This document shows positions 49,870 through 61,324 of a DNA stretch of 64,000 bases, one piece after another (within the stretch, counting starts at the first letter, position 1; every line of letters begins with the position of its first letter). The stretch is from Sodiomyces alkalinus F11 (lineage: Eukaryota; Ascomycota; Sordariomycetes; Glomerellales; Plectosphaerellaceae). The notes beneath the pieces are model-generated. The model was not told where the DNA came from. It made no database searches and saw nothing but the letters and a program-made list of their open reading frames with translations. A program made the translations under genes and the position numbers. The DNA is taken from the NCBI RefSeq assembly GCF_003711515.1, contig NW_021167085.1:1466575-1530574 (forward strand). The letters run 5' to 3'.

Positions 49870-50357
49870 ATGGACGTCCATTCGCCCTTCAACGTCCATT
49901 TGGCCTTCAAGGCCTTAATGGTTGTCCACATTGTCCAGTTTGCCCTTGGGATAGCAGTTTGTATCCTGGTTGGTAACCACTTCCGGGCTGGCAAGGACAC
50001 AAATGTCCACCCCATCATATTTGTACGTCGGTTCCGCGAACTACAGGCCACTGACGGGAGATATATGCACTGCTAACCACGAAGTCATGTTTACAGATCG
50101 GCGCCATTGTCCTCGGCACCGCTTCTGCTGTCACGGCCGAGGTCTATATTCTTCGTGGCCCCCGGCCCAAATACACTATCTTCGTCGACATGCTCCTCCT
50201 CATCGGCTGGGCTTTGCTCTTAGGTCTTTACCTGATTCTAAGGCGCAACCGCGCCCAGCGCATCCATTATGCCGCCTGGGTCATTCTGGCCAACTACATT
50301 TTCTGGCTTATCGGAGGCGTGGGCCAGTGGTCTACTCGTGGAATGACGACGGGCTAG
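49870..50357 (+). CDS. small four-helix integral membrane protein, unknown function
   Basis: Two exons: 49870-50022 and 50097-50357, giving 137 residues. The 74-nt intron has donor GTACGT, a GCTAAC branch-like site and acceptor CAG, joining HPIIF|IGAIV in phase. Hydrophobic segments are approximately residues 12-36 (LMVVHIVQFALGIAVCILVG), 49-66 (IIFIGAIVLGTASAVTAEVY), 77-98 (FVDMLLLIGWALLLGLYLIL) and 107-125 (AAWVILANYIFWLIGGVGQW). Short loops carry basic residues (RGPRPK, RRNRAQR). The layout resembles small MARVEL-like fungal membrane proteins, but I cannot confirm the family. Confidence 0.72.
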
Positions 50358-50950
50358 GTTTATGGTCGACGCATGGTGTTCCAACTAAAGGTTGTTGTAC
50401 CTAAGAATAGTACGAAGTACTTGGCGAGGGTACAATTTGAGCGAGGCGGTTTTAGCGAAGTCAGCAACAGTGTCTTGTTCTTGGTGTTAGCTCCCTTATT
50501 ATGTACACCTCCCGCAGGGTTTTAGAGGTTAGCGTGTGAATTCGCCCATATCTAATCGCTTATTAGATTATTATTAGTCCTGTCCATCCGTGCCTTTCCA
50601 CCTATTGTATATAAACAGGTACAAAGGCTATATAACGATTACTGACGATTAAGGGAGTTAATGTTAATTATATATATCGTAACTAAAGCTATCGCTTTTT
50701 CCTGTAATTCCTACTCGCTTATATTAGGTAGGTTATTAAGAGGAACGGCGAAGATAGATTATTGATAATAGTGATAGTGTCGAGAAACGGAGTTTCTGTC
50801 TAGGTATAGGTTCTTACATACACATATAGCTTCTATGGGTCTAGAAGTACGTCTACGCACATGGGCTCCCTGTTATCTTGAGCCAGTCAGTGCGTTGTAT
50901 ACGCGCTAACCTTTAAAATATGGATTCCTTCGTTGTATATGACTTGTACT
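50358..50950. other. AT-rich, TpA-rich spacer
   Basis: After about 50480 the sequence becomes AT-rich with many TA steps (for example TTAATTATATATATCG near 50660-50690) and short stop-rich frames. This looks like DNA altered by repeat-induced point mutation, by inference. It leads directly into the inverted repeat at 50951. Confidence 0.5.
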
Positions 50951-51097
50951 TTAATATCAATTCCATTTTCTATCTCAATTATCAAGAGGTTATAAGCCCG
51001 GATTAGCTCTGCCGAATCCGCGAAATAAAAAGTTCTTCGATTTCACCCGGGCTCATAACCTTTTGATAATTGAGATAGAAAATGGAATTGATATTAA
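50951..51097. repeat. near-perfect inverted repeat, 50-bp arms and 47-bp spacer
   Basis: Left arm 50951-51000 and right arm 51048-51097 are reverse complements at 48 of 50 positions. The two mismatches are transitions. Similarity weakens outside the arms (ACTTGTAC versus AAAGACTTGG). The 147-bp unit could be a MITE-like element, a hairpin-forming foldback, or a head-to-head remnant of a larger repeat. Confidence 0.9.
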
Positions 51098-53821
51098 AAG
51101 ACTTGGATTGTTGCGTACGAAGAAGTATGTGGGCAGGTGTAGGTAGGTATGTAGGCGGACTACCAACTTTCTTCGATTACTCGTTTCTAATAATAGCTCG
51201 GATAGACAGAAGTGCAAGTCAAAAAGCTGATAATATTATATTCGCTCGTCAGTCCCGAAGAAGATCGAAGTGATGGCTACTTCCCCTGCGAAGCAACGCT
51301 AGGATTCGTCCGTTGGAAGACGCTTGCGGTAAAGTAAGACTTGATCGCCGGTGATAATCAAACCGATATCTGAGACAATGAGGTGGGCGAATAGATAAGC
51401 GTAAGATTAAGAAAGCTTGGCCTAAGGTAGGTAGGTACTGACTAGATACAACCATAACCCAGTTCGGGCTAACCGGTATCAAGATGAACTACCTAGGTAC
51501 TGACTCGGTACTAAGTTATTGCTCCTCCGAGGTGCTGTCCGATTCGAACTTTGAAAGCTCTATGTTATGTACACGTAGGCGAAATAAAAATAAAAATAAA
51601 AAGGAAAAAGGAAAGGAAACTTCAGGCTGTCTAGTGCGGAGGCCGGACATAAACCGATGACGTCGAGGGTCTCATCATCCCCTCCAGCCCGCAGAGATAG
51701 GATCTCTAATTGGCTCCTCTGTGAGAGCTGCTCGTTGAGATATGAGTACTCTTGAGACATTTGAGCGAACACTATCCAGAACAGCCTTGGCACGTCGGAT
51801 GACGTGCCGTATTCCAGTAATTAGTGTCCAGGGTCCAGGAAATATCGTACGAGGCAACCAGGTAAAAGAACCAAGGCAACGTGTCCGATTGATTGTAATG
51901 CAGTCCGTGGTGTATCCCGTAATTATGAGATGAAATAAGTTGCGTTCCTGGGAAGGCACCGAGTTGATGATTAGCCCGCGAGGACACTAGCGGCATAAAC
52001 CAATGAAGCTGATTGGCCGAAGATTGACTGTGTCGACGGCGACTTGTCCGGCCCCGTAAGTAACCTCGTTTCTGCGTGTATCCGTAATACTCCGTACCCC
52101 TGATGACCTGTACACGTACATAGGTACGGTAGCGACTGCCAAGGAAGTCAGTCGCCTGGGGTCATGCATTCACCTCCACCGCCTCTTCCGTAGCATTGAG
52201 CGAATCAGCGAGCAGCAGCCAGCATCAATTGCTGATATGAGAAGTGAGGGAATCTTACGAAATATCAAGTATTTCTGATACGGTTTTAGCTCACACGGAG
52301 AGTCGTTGTACGGGCTCCCCGGGATATCATTGCTGGAATGTCATGCGAGAAGCCAGGTTCGTTCCCATAGACCTACCGATAACTTCCATACCGCACGTAG
52401 GTGTGCAGGAAGACTGCGTACAGTCTCTACCTGCGGAGTAGACTACCATCTCCGTTCCCCTCGGACTGATGGATGGTTTTGTGGCTGCATGCATGCATTT
52501 TTAGCAGATCGACCACCAACAAAACTGGTGAAGAAGTGCGCCACTGCAATCCTGGTGCCGCATGGCCGCAGCAGATCATATGCAACCATGCCTTCGTCGT
52601 ACTTATGGTTTATACAGGTACGGATTGTACTCCAATTTAAAAGATGCGGATAATAACAACACAATAAGGTAAGTACATGATTCGTCTGGATCCCAAGGCG
52701 AACCTAGAGGTCTAAATTTCGATTACACCCAAGCGCCTACTCGTCTATCTATAGACTCGAGCCGGAACCAGATCCGGTCCTCTCGGACCATACGGGCGCG
52801 CCCTTCCCATGAAGTTCGTGCGTACTGATTTAAAACCATCAATGTTGTTTATAGTCGTATTGGCTTTGGAGAGGAGGAGTGAATGATCAAGTAAAACCGA
52901 CGACGAATCGGCTGCACCCATGGTCCCATGATGATCCCCCATGATCTGCTTAACCAGCGGAAAGAGCAGCCTCCAAGGCATTTATCACGTTCAGAACCGA
53001 CACATGATTTCTTCCCTTGGCAACTCTTTTTCTTCTTCTTCTCTCCTTTTTCCCTTCCGATCGCTAGACACGTCATGCAGGTCGCAGGAATTTTCCATGT
53101 AAGAAGCGCTTATAACCCAAGTAGTGTAACGGGTCGACTTTTCCTTGAGCTCGGGGGAGATACCATCTGGAAAATGCAGCATTTATTACCTGGTAGCAAG
53201 GTACCTAAGGTAGGCAGGTACCTGTACTGCGGGGTAAGCGCAACATTTAATATCAAGTTCTGTACGAAATACTTTGCAGTTACGGAGACAGACGAGCTAG
53301 GTAATACATGCCATGCGTCCTACTTCAGGTACCTGTCGAGGTAGCCTACAGCCACCCCAGACAAAGCGGAACCGTGGCTTATTAAGGTATCCAACTTCCC
53401 AGCGGACAAACCGGCAAACAAAACACTAAACACCGGATCCCCTAGCCCTAGATCAAATTGGCAGGAGCGTTTTCACAGGAGGAGAACGAGAAGGACCAAC
53501 TTATACCTACGAATATACATAACAGACTTTTCCCTACCCACTCTACACGTACACTGTACAACGTACTCCGTAGTGGTCAAGGGACCATGTTGACAAGCCC
53601 TGGTGCGGCGATTTCGTATGCCCGACTTGACAAGCCCCCTTCCTCTCTTTCCTTCTCCCCTCCTGTCTTTTTCCCTCCTTTTTCCAACAACCACTCCCTT
53701 ATCATAACTGCCCACTACCCCCATTTAGAGGTGGGTACTATAGTCTTTGTGCTTACCCCGTCCTGACAACCTCCGCTCGGCAAACGACCTTTCTGCACAA
53801 GCGGACAAGCTGGAATCTGTG
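51098..53821. other. gene-poor region
   Basis: Stop-rich in all frames with only short open frames. It contains GGTACC/CCTAAGG motifs (51425, 51490, 53200, 53330) and two exact TACTCCGTA motifs (52088, 53564). No gene, RNA or complete mobile element recognised. Confidence 0.5.
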
Positions 53822-54166
53822 ATGTCATCATCAACATTCCCTCGGTCCAACAAGAACACTGAGGTTGATTCTGTTAGCCTATCCAGAACCGCATAGGCGG
53901 CCTCACCACGCAAATACGCTACCGTCCCTACTGCTGCGACACCTCTTCTTACACGATCCATCCGAGATTCGCCTTCAGCACTACGACAGGTCCTTGCTAG
54001 GACAGCGGCTCCCATACGATTGCAATAGAGAATAGTGCTTGAAGAGCCGCTTCAATTCGGAAGCTCGAACGAAACGTGGCGGCACTTTCACTTGCCAGCA
54101 TTTATAGACGTGGTATGGTGTCGGGTTGCCACCGTATACCAAGGCAGACGACGAATTTGGTAGCAG

Positions 54167-54552
54167 ATGCAGAAAGACCAAGACGTTCCCGGGCATGAAG
54201 CAAGAGGCTCTGTCTTGGAGCAGAAGGAAGCAATGTCCATCTTGAGTCGATCCCTGAAATCGCCGGTCTACCTGGCACGCACCAGGCGGCCTGGCACGCC
54301 TGGCAGAAGTCTGTCCAACTCGTCCGATATGTCTGCTACGTCCACCCACTCGCGATGTGACGACCATTCCATCATGTCCGGACTCGGCAGTCACGCCTGT
54401 GAAAAGAGCCAGCCTGATGATGCCATAGCGTCACCCTCGACACCGCTAGGTGAAACACATGAAACACATTCCAACCCACGAGGTGAGTTTTATTTTTTCT
54501 TTATCTTTTTTTGAGGCATGCGTTATGCCACGTCAGGGCGGATTCCGTGAAG
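54167..54552 (+). CDS. possible Ser/Thr-rich protein fragment or small gene, doubtful
   Basis: Open frame from ATG 54167 with G/C-ending codons and Ser/Thr/Pro-rich product (LSRSLKSPVYLARTRRPGTP is included). A GTGAGT donor at 54483 and a CAG acceptor at 54536 bracket a T-rich 54-nt candidate intron. Splicing gives a quick stop, for about 110 residues. A stop lies just upstream of the ATG, so either this is the first coding exon or an upstream exon is spliced in; a short frame starting at 53822 is one candidate. No family recognised. Confidence 0.25.
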
Positions 54553-55460
54553 ACAAGAAGCAACACCAAAACATCCTCCAAGAGCCCCAGTAACTATTCA
54601 GTGGCACGAAAAATTCACAGGCTGTATTTCACTGGCTGGGGAGGTAAGGTACGAGTTAGTGTAACAGTACCTGACCTTGACTACCCTCGGCATCCGTCTC
54701 TCGCCCCACGGAACCGGAGCGGGGAGCCCGTTTCTAGCGCCGGCTGGTCGTCCCACGATGACGATGCGAGTTCGGCCGCTTTCTGCATTTATGTTCTCAA
54801 GGAATGAATACTTGCAGGCACAACGCAATTGTGCAGCCATGCCGTCAGTCAGCCGCCAAATCGGGCCCTGGAAAATGTCTCCGGGGTCCCTAGCCCCACC
54901 CCGCTCAGCCCGTGTCGCATTCGCGTTGATTATGCGCTCTAATTACCTCCCTGTTTTCTTGACCCCTTATTTCTTGATTTTTCGTGCTTCGAGATCAATG
55001 CATTAATTAATACAACATTCTTACTCATCGTCCCAATCTGGTTGATCTGACTGACTTTATAGTCGGTTCTGTTTACTCTGCACCAACCTTCAAGCCGAAT
55101 GACGACAGCTCCTCGGCGCCTGCGACAACTACTCGCAGTCGTCCTATGGCTATCGAAGTCCCCCAAATCCGAAAACTCCATTCGGCTCCGGGCGGTACCC
55201 CTCCCGAACCTTTATCGGCCCGTGGTGACGTGCCTGGGTAAGGAAGCCGCGTTGGTTCCGTCTCGAGCTACCCGTTTATTAGCGCTAACTCCGGCCTGTG
55301 ACGTAGTGGTTATTTCCCGCTACATGAAGACCCGAACTCCCGGGTACATCGACCTCATCCGTTCTGTTCTGAAAACAGAAAATCTCGTCACGAATTCCAT
55401 CTTTCCCTCGAATTACCCTCGACATTTCACCAACACGGGTCGTCCGCTCCCCTCGCGACT
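54553..55460. other. intergenic region, probable promoter and leader of the next gene
   Basis: No recognised gene. An open frame at 55099-55488 overlaps the start of the next gene in another frame and has no protein features; I read it as leader. Confidence 0.45.
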
Positions 55461-56090
55461 ATGCCAGAATTTGTGCGATCCGCGGTAGACCTGGGCAATC
55501 ACCCCTCTCATACGCCGGTCGCATCCTACTTACCCAGCGGTGCACCGGATACTCTGCTGCCCATGGGCAAATACTATCCTTCAAATTACGAGACGTGGAA
55601 CCGCTCGCCTCAACATCAGGGACAAGAGCAACCGATACCACGCTCAGCTGCCCTAAACGGCCTAGCCTCGATGCAATCCGATCCTCAAGTCCCCGCGCGA
55701 TCCACTGTTCCGCCACGCCACGATTCTGAGGTGAAGCGCATGTTCCAACAGTATCAGCGGGACATGGTCGCTCAGGCTAGACTCGCAGCCAGCGAAGTAC
55801 TCAACGGCGTCTCCATATCCAGCCAAGATTCCGTATCCTCGGTCGCGCTCAACAGCGCGCCTCTGAAGACCCTGCGGGGATCGAACACCCACAAACCAAC
55901 GGCGCCGAGGCTATTGCCTCTCGGCAGCCCCGGTCCTGTAACGCCTATGGACCTCGAAGAGGGAGAGGAAGGAGGATACATGGGGCGTGGCAGACAAGCA
56001 TGCTCGCCATTGGGAGAAGGGGAACAGGTCACAATGATGGTGCGGGCTGATGAGACCTGCATCAGAAGAGAGAGCGCTTCGCCTTCCTAG
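55461..56090 (+). CDS. conserved-looking fungal protein of unknown function
   Basis: Intronless frame of 209 residues. The N-terminus (MPEFVRSAVDLGNHPSHTPV, then SYLPSGAPDTLLPMGKYYPS) is followed by a short amphipathic helix (EVKRMFQQYQRDMVAQARLA) and a Pro-rich block PRLLPLGSPGPVTPMDLEEG. I recall similar block order in unnamed proteins of other filamentous ascomycetes but cannot assign a function. There is no signal peptide or membrane segment. Stop at 56088-56090. Confidence 0.7.
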   Translation: MPEFVRSAVDLGNHPSHTPVASYLPSGAPDTLLPMGKYYPSNYETWNRSPQHQGQEQPIPRSAALNGLASMQSDPQVPARSTVPPRHDSEVKRMFQQYQRDMVAQARLAASEVLNGVSISSQDSVSSVALNSAPLKTLRGSNTHKPTAPRLLPLGSPGPVTPMDLEEGEEGGYMGRGRQACSPLGEGEQVTMMVRADETCIRRESASPS

Positions 56091-56628
56091 GTGGAGGCAG
56101 CAGGACCTGCATTCACATGATTACATACGTGAAGCTGCGAAAGGCTGTGCAGCTGGAGATATTTGGCGTAACCAGGAAAGGAGTCCGGGACGAACTTTTG
56201 CTGCAGTTGCAGTCTTCGCACATTTTTGTTTTCTTTCATGATACCCCTCCATTTTCCTCTATGGCCAGCCATAGACAGAAGGCCTGCGGCCCCAATGCAT
56301 ACCCCTTACATTGCGAGTTCGATCAGACACTACAAAGCATGGCATTGTGCTTAGGGGTGGCTTTCCTTGATTTGTATTTTCAGACTTATAGAAATAGAGA
56401 GCCTATACTATGTCTCTCGAGTAGAATAGGTTCTCCATCGACTCCTTAAGCTTTATGCCTTAAGTCTGTTCTTTAAAAGCTATTGTGAGAGGAATGTCTC
56501 CTGTCGTGTGACCTTGATGAAGCCATAGCGTGGCCTTTGGAGCATGGCAGCCTCACATAAGTATATTAGACTATCGGTATTGGAGGAAGAATAATCTGTT
56601 ATCGACTTATTGCTAGGTCTGTACCCAT
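56091..56628. other. convergent intergenic spacer
   Basis: Short spacer between convergent stops. Nothing recognisable. Confidence 0.6.
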
Positions 56629-58270
56629 TTACGTGGGCCTGCAATAATTGGCAGGGAAATTGCCCTGTACGCCACCCAACTCGCCCACCCACCAGTCCTG
56701 AAGCTTTTGGGTCTTCTTGACAATCTTGATCCTGTCACCTTCTCTGAAACTCAGGTCGCCATCCTGGTCGCTCGTAAAGTTGTGTTCGGCGATAACGTAT
56801 TCGACTGGCGCCTGTTGTGCACGCTTCGTAGGGGGCGGTGGGGGCGGTTTCTTTTTCATGATGCCCCCGGAGGCGCTACGGCCCTGCGGCGACGCGACAG
56901 TGCTGATCACAAGCTGCGACTGATGCTCGAAATAGTCAGACCGCTCTCGGGAGGGCGTATAGCCGGGAGCGAGGGGCCCGCTGCCCGGGGATTGGCCGAG
57001 TGAAGTCGCAGTTGTGAAATCGGTCGGCAGGCCGACTTTGGAGCGCGACAGGGCGGACTGGCTTGACTGCCGGCTGGACTGCGGCGAGGCATCTGACTTA
57101 TTCGACAGAGCTGCGGAGCTGGTGGATGGAATTCGCGTTGTTCTTCTGGTAGGTTCGGTCCCATTGTTCTCCGTCAAGCCAGGCAGGAAGCCCGACGTGT
57201 TGCGAGTCTGGCTGTTCCGGGGCGCGGGATTACCGCTTTGCGAGTCGTAGTTCGCTGCCATCGGCATGCGCACGGCTTTACCACGCGCTAGGATTGACAT
57301 GGACTCTGTCTCCGACTGGACGGGCTTGAACCGAGATGCCCATTGCGATATAACTTGGTCCATGGGCGGAGGCGGTGAGGGAAATTCATGATCCTGGCAA
57401 TAGCCGTGGAGAACGGTGTAGTAGAGACCCAAGAGTCGGTTCTCGATGGTTGCGAGAGAAGCCAGCAAGTAAGGAACCAAGTCAGAAACGGAGCAAATGA
57501 GTGGGGGAAGCGTTCGCCGAAGATGGTCGTCGGCGATTTGAAACTCCTGCGTTGCATGGTATGATCGAGTTAGCAACGAGACCCTTTGCATGGGCATTGG
57601 ACAGTATATAACTGATTGTCTCGTCTTCTTCGTACCTCTGACACGACATTCATCTCACTCTCCGCCTTGGAAAGTGCGGCGTCTTCCTTAGTAGTCCTGC
57701 TTGTCTTCTTCTGAAGTTTTTTGACCTTGTCCTGGGCCTTCTCGTAGTCCAGTCGCTTGTTCTCACGCTTCTTGATGGTCTTCCGCATGGGCTGAATGAA
57801 CTCGAGGGCGTCGGTGGCAGGGCGTATGACTTGTACGTCAATCCCCGCCACCTCCTGTAGAAGGTCGGACTTGAGCTCGTTGTAGGCCTCCCGGAGACCA
57901 AAGGTGCGCTTGACTTGAAGCACGGGAGTAGGTCTGGTGGGCCGTTCCAACTCCCCCACGGGAGGATCGTAGAGTTCAGCGTACTCCTTGACAAGTACAT
58001 ACTGGCAATTGGCGACGGAAAGCCATGCATCGCGTAGGGCCTTGCTACCGTCAATAATCTGTATGGACGAGATTAGCGGATTGGCTACATGGTAAAATGC
58101 GAGAGGGTGGCATGTGTCAAGATATGGTAGAAAATAAATTCGGTTCGTCGTTTTACCTTGCCAAGGAATTGAATGGCATCATCGTACTCCTTGAGAATCA
58201 GGGCGACTTTGGCATTGTCGCCTGGAGCTTTGTTCATCAGCTTGGTGAAGCTGCGTTGCATACGGTCCAT
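56629..58270 (-). CDS. RVS167: BAR-SH3 protein, RVS167/amphiphysin-like
   Basis: Membrane-curving adaptor of endocytic actin patches. Three exons: 58157-58270, 57636-58058 and 56629-57546, giving 484 residues. Introns of 98 and 89 nt have donors GTAAAA and GTACGA and CAG acceptors; joins QFLGK|IIDGSK and VVSE|EFQIAD stay in phase. The N-terminal BAR domain (about 1-250) begins MDRMQRSFTKLMNKAPGDNA and includes the basic helix RKTIKKRENKRLDYEKAQDK. A Ser/Thr/Pro-rich linker carries a polyproline stretch (KKKPPPPPPTKR). The SH3 domain is about residues 428-482: EHNFTSDQDGDLSFREGDRI, WWVGELGGVQGNFPANYC. The start at 58270 is the first ATG of the frame. RVS167 itself or a close paralogue is possible. 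Confidence 0.87.
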
Positions 58271-61200
58271 GGCGGGGCAGAGCCGCAGAGGGTAGGTAGG
58301 TGAGACTCGGTCGAGGTCGACAGCCAACCCAAAGAACTGGGCGGTGTGTACAGGTAGGCAGGGTAAGCGAGGTCAAGTCGGCCCGATGCTCTCAAAACGG
58401 TTTCAAGGCAGGGGGTCAAGAAGGAAGGAAAAGAGATACATGGACGTCGAAACTATTCGTGGCACCTGGGAGACAGATAGGTGGTTGTTTGTCTTAGTTG
58501 ACTTTGATTGTAGATGAGCAACGAAGGAAGCTGGGAAGAGATCGATCAGACTCTGGTGCAGGTTGGTTGGTCAAGCGCTCGAGTTAGGATCTCTGCCAAG
58601 GTATATTGGCAGCTCAATAATACCGTAGCTGCACGTGAAGTAATTAATTACTGAATGTCCGGGGGGGGCATTGTCACTACAACGTACACCGTATTCCGTA
58701 GAACTCAAGAGATGGCACCAAGGCGATCCTGGGAAGGCTGAAACACCCGAAAGTGCTTTGTGTTCCTTGAGGTACCTCGTTTCCCGAGGGTCAGGTACCT
58801 AAGGTACCTACCTACCTTACCTGTAGGTACGTCGGGTTCCGCTGGATTGATATGACGCATCCGATCTGTTGTTACTTGTGTGAGGAGTCACCAGCTGACG
58901 CTCCCATAATACCTCCATTTAAGGTTGGCAGTGCAAAGGTAGGTTCAGGTCGGCGACATTTGTACCTACCCGGCCATGGACGGTTCTTTCTAGGACAGCA
59001 AACGGATCACCGGTTAGAGGCTGTACTTCGTAAGGTACCTACGTAAGAAAGAGCCTGGCTGGCTTCTTCCGACTACCTAGATACATGCTCTGGTTAAAGC
59101 AAAGGCTTTTCTGTCCGAACTCTGACGTACTACGCAGAACTAGCCTGTTCAGCATGTCCAACACACACGGAATACATCTCTGCCATGTGATGTAAGAATC
59201 AAGTTGACTGAAAAATATGGCCTACCTTAGAAGCCTAAACCCCAAAGCTTGGTGCAGTCGTCCTTCCTGTGAAAGAACGATTCTACGTTGTATGGTCGGT
59301 TAGAAGGTTGGTGATGAAGGGGAAAGTAACAAATGCTACAGTGGAAGATTGTGATAGGTAAGCAGCCTAACCCCAGCATAGGTCACATGACCTCATCAAC
59401 AGTCCCTTCTACACTTAGGTACCTTTTAGTGTATTATTACGTCGTAAGCCACCACCTGGGTCCCCGAACTTCTTAATCTCCACTCCGATAGCCTACCCCT
59501 GCCCCACCCCCTGTAATTTGCGTTTGATGTTCGGGTATGCGTGTACTACCTTATGCTAGTTAGTAGGTTCTGCTTACCTCTGAATGAATTTCTGTATATA
59601 ATGCCGATGGTAGAAGACTAGCATAGTCGATATAAGCTACAGTTGTCCGTTATCTATAAATCCGAGGCTTACTAATAGGCTACCCCCGTCCGTAGGCCTC
59701 ACGTTTGGAAGGTTCGGTATAACTTAGAGGTTAACTGCTCCGACCCTTTTATAGAATGCCTAAGGGAACTAGAAGAATCTGGGCGAAGCCGACTAATATT
59801 CATAAAAGCGCCAAAGGACACGACTTGTAAAATACCGTAAAGACTCAACAACTTCGGGAATGGTACTAGGCTGCTTATATGAAAATTACCCACTTCCCCA
59901 TATAGGTTAAGTCGATCGTACACGTGTAAATTACGTATCTCGATACCCCTTTACCTCCTATAGCCTTAATTACGATAAGGATTTTCTACTTAGTTAACTA
60001 CCTTATAAAATTCCCTTATTTTATTAGTTGTTTTAAAATAAGGTAGGGTTAGTGGGTGCTAAGTCCTTAGTGCTATTCCCGAAGTCATTGAGTCTTTACG
60101 GTATACTAAATTATTATCTACCCAAACTCTCCGCCCCATACCACGCCACTCCGCCCCACAGAAATCCTTAGCCCAGCCTCGGCCTTTATGTATATATGTA
60201 CGTGTACACTGATACTGCAATCACAGACAGGCTTAGGGGCTACATCGTATAGGTACTCCCAAGTTGCCCGCTAAGCGAGGGGCGTTATGAGGGCCTACGG
60301 GTTGGAATCCATGTGTGCGGCACCAGTTGAGGCTTCCTTACCTGAGGTACCATGTCGCCGATCCCACAGATCTCACACAGTGTTACCCAATACGTACATC
60401 CGCCCTGGACTGGTACCCATACCAATTTTTGCATAAGCGGGCCGATGCGAGAGCCGCCGATCTAACCCAATCGGGTCAGCCCGCTACAACGACACGCATT
60501 GCCCCTTAGACCGCGACTTGTGTCCGAACGTGAATATATCACTAAAGGCGAGTAGTGCTTTAAGAAAATCACTTGGCTTTCCTAGACTATCCTGCTTCCT
60601 CCCGCCACGAGAAGGATCCTCCGGAAAAATAAAAATGCCTATATCGTTAAGGAGTCAAGGACTTTGTCTGGAGACTGGAGTGTGTGAGAAAACACCGTAA
60701 CACGGTGGTCGTGTTGAAGCGTCTGTCGGGGCCCATGTCAATACGGTTCTTGTTGTTATGTAGCGAGGGACTTGGAAATGAGCTTTGTAGGTCGCCTGGG
60801 TTTATTCTGGGTGGTATGTAATTAGTATTGCTATGCCGAAAGGTATCATTGGGTCCCCAACACGATTAGGTATGCATTTGATATGTAGCCCAAATTGTCT
60901 TACAAACCTGTGTCTGATACCCAGTTTTTTAAGACCCCGCTCTGCACTGCCGTCGGCAGGGCAGCTTCCAATATCGGCAAAGCTGATGTCTATCCCTTGG
61001 CGCGCCACGCGTTGACGCGATACTCGGCAGTCGGCACATGGTTAGTGACCGATTGAGCAACCCTGGTCCGAGATGATCTACAATGTACAACAAGATGATC
61101 TACCAAGTGAGACGGAAGAAAGGCGATCACTGCATGCAACACTCTTCCATAGACAGAGACTCAAAGTTCGGTGGCATGTTCCTTATATTGTTGACTCTAA

Positions 61201-61324
61201 GGAGCAAGTCCTATCTTATCCCCTTGACATGTCACCATTTTCCCCAAAGTATTGGGCAGCCCCCACCAGGTTGCTTCCTGCCATTCATTCCACGACACAC
61301 GACACACGAGACGTGAAAAGATGT
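58271..61324. other. gene-poor, partly AT-rich region
   Basis: The first about 500 bases are the RVS167-like promoter. A dense GGTACC/CCTAAGG cluster lies at 58770-58830. From about 59400 to 60130 the DNA is TA-rich and stop-rich, RIP-like. Short frames at 60500-61010 show no domain. No gene supported. Confidence 0.5.
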
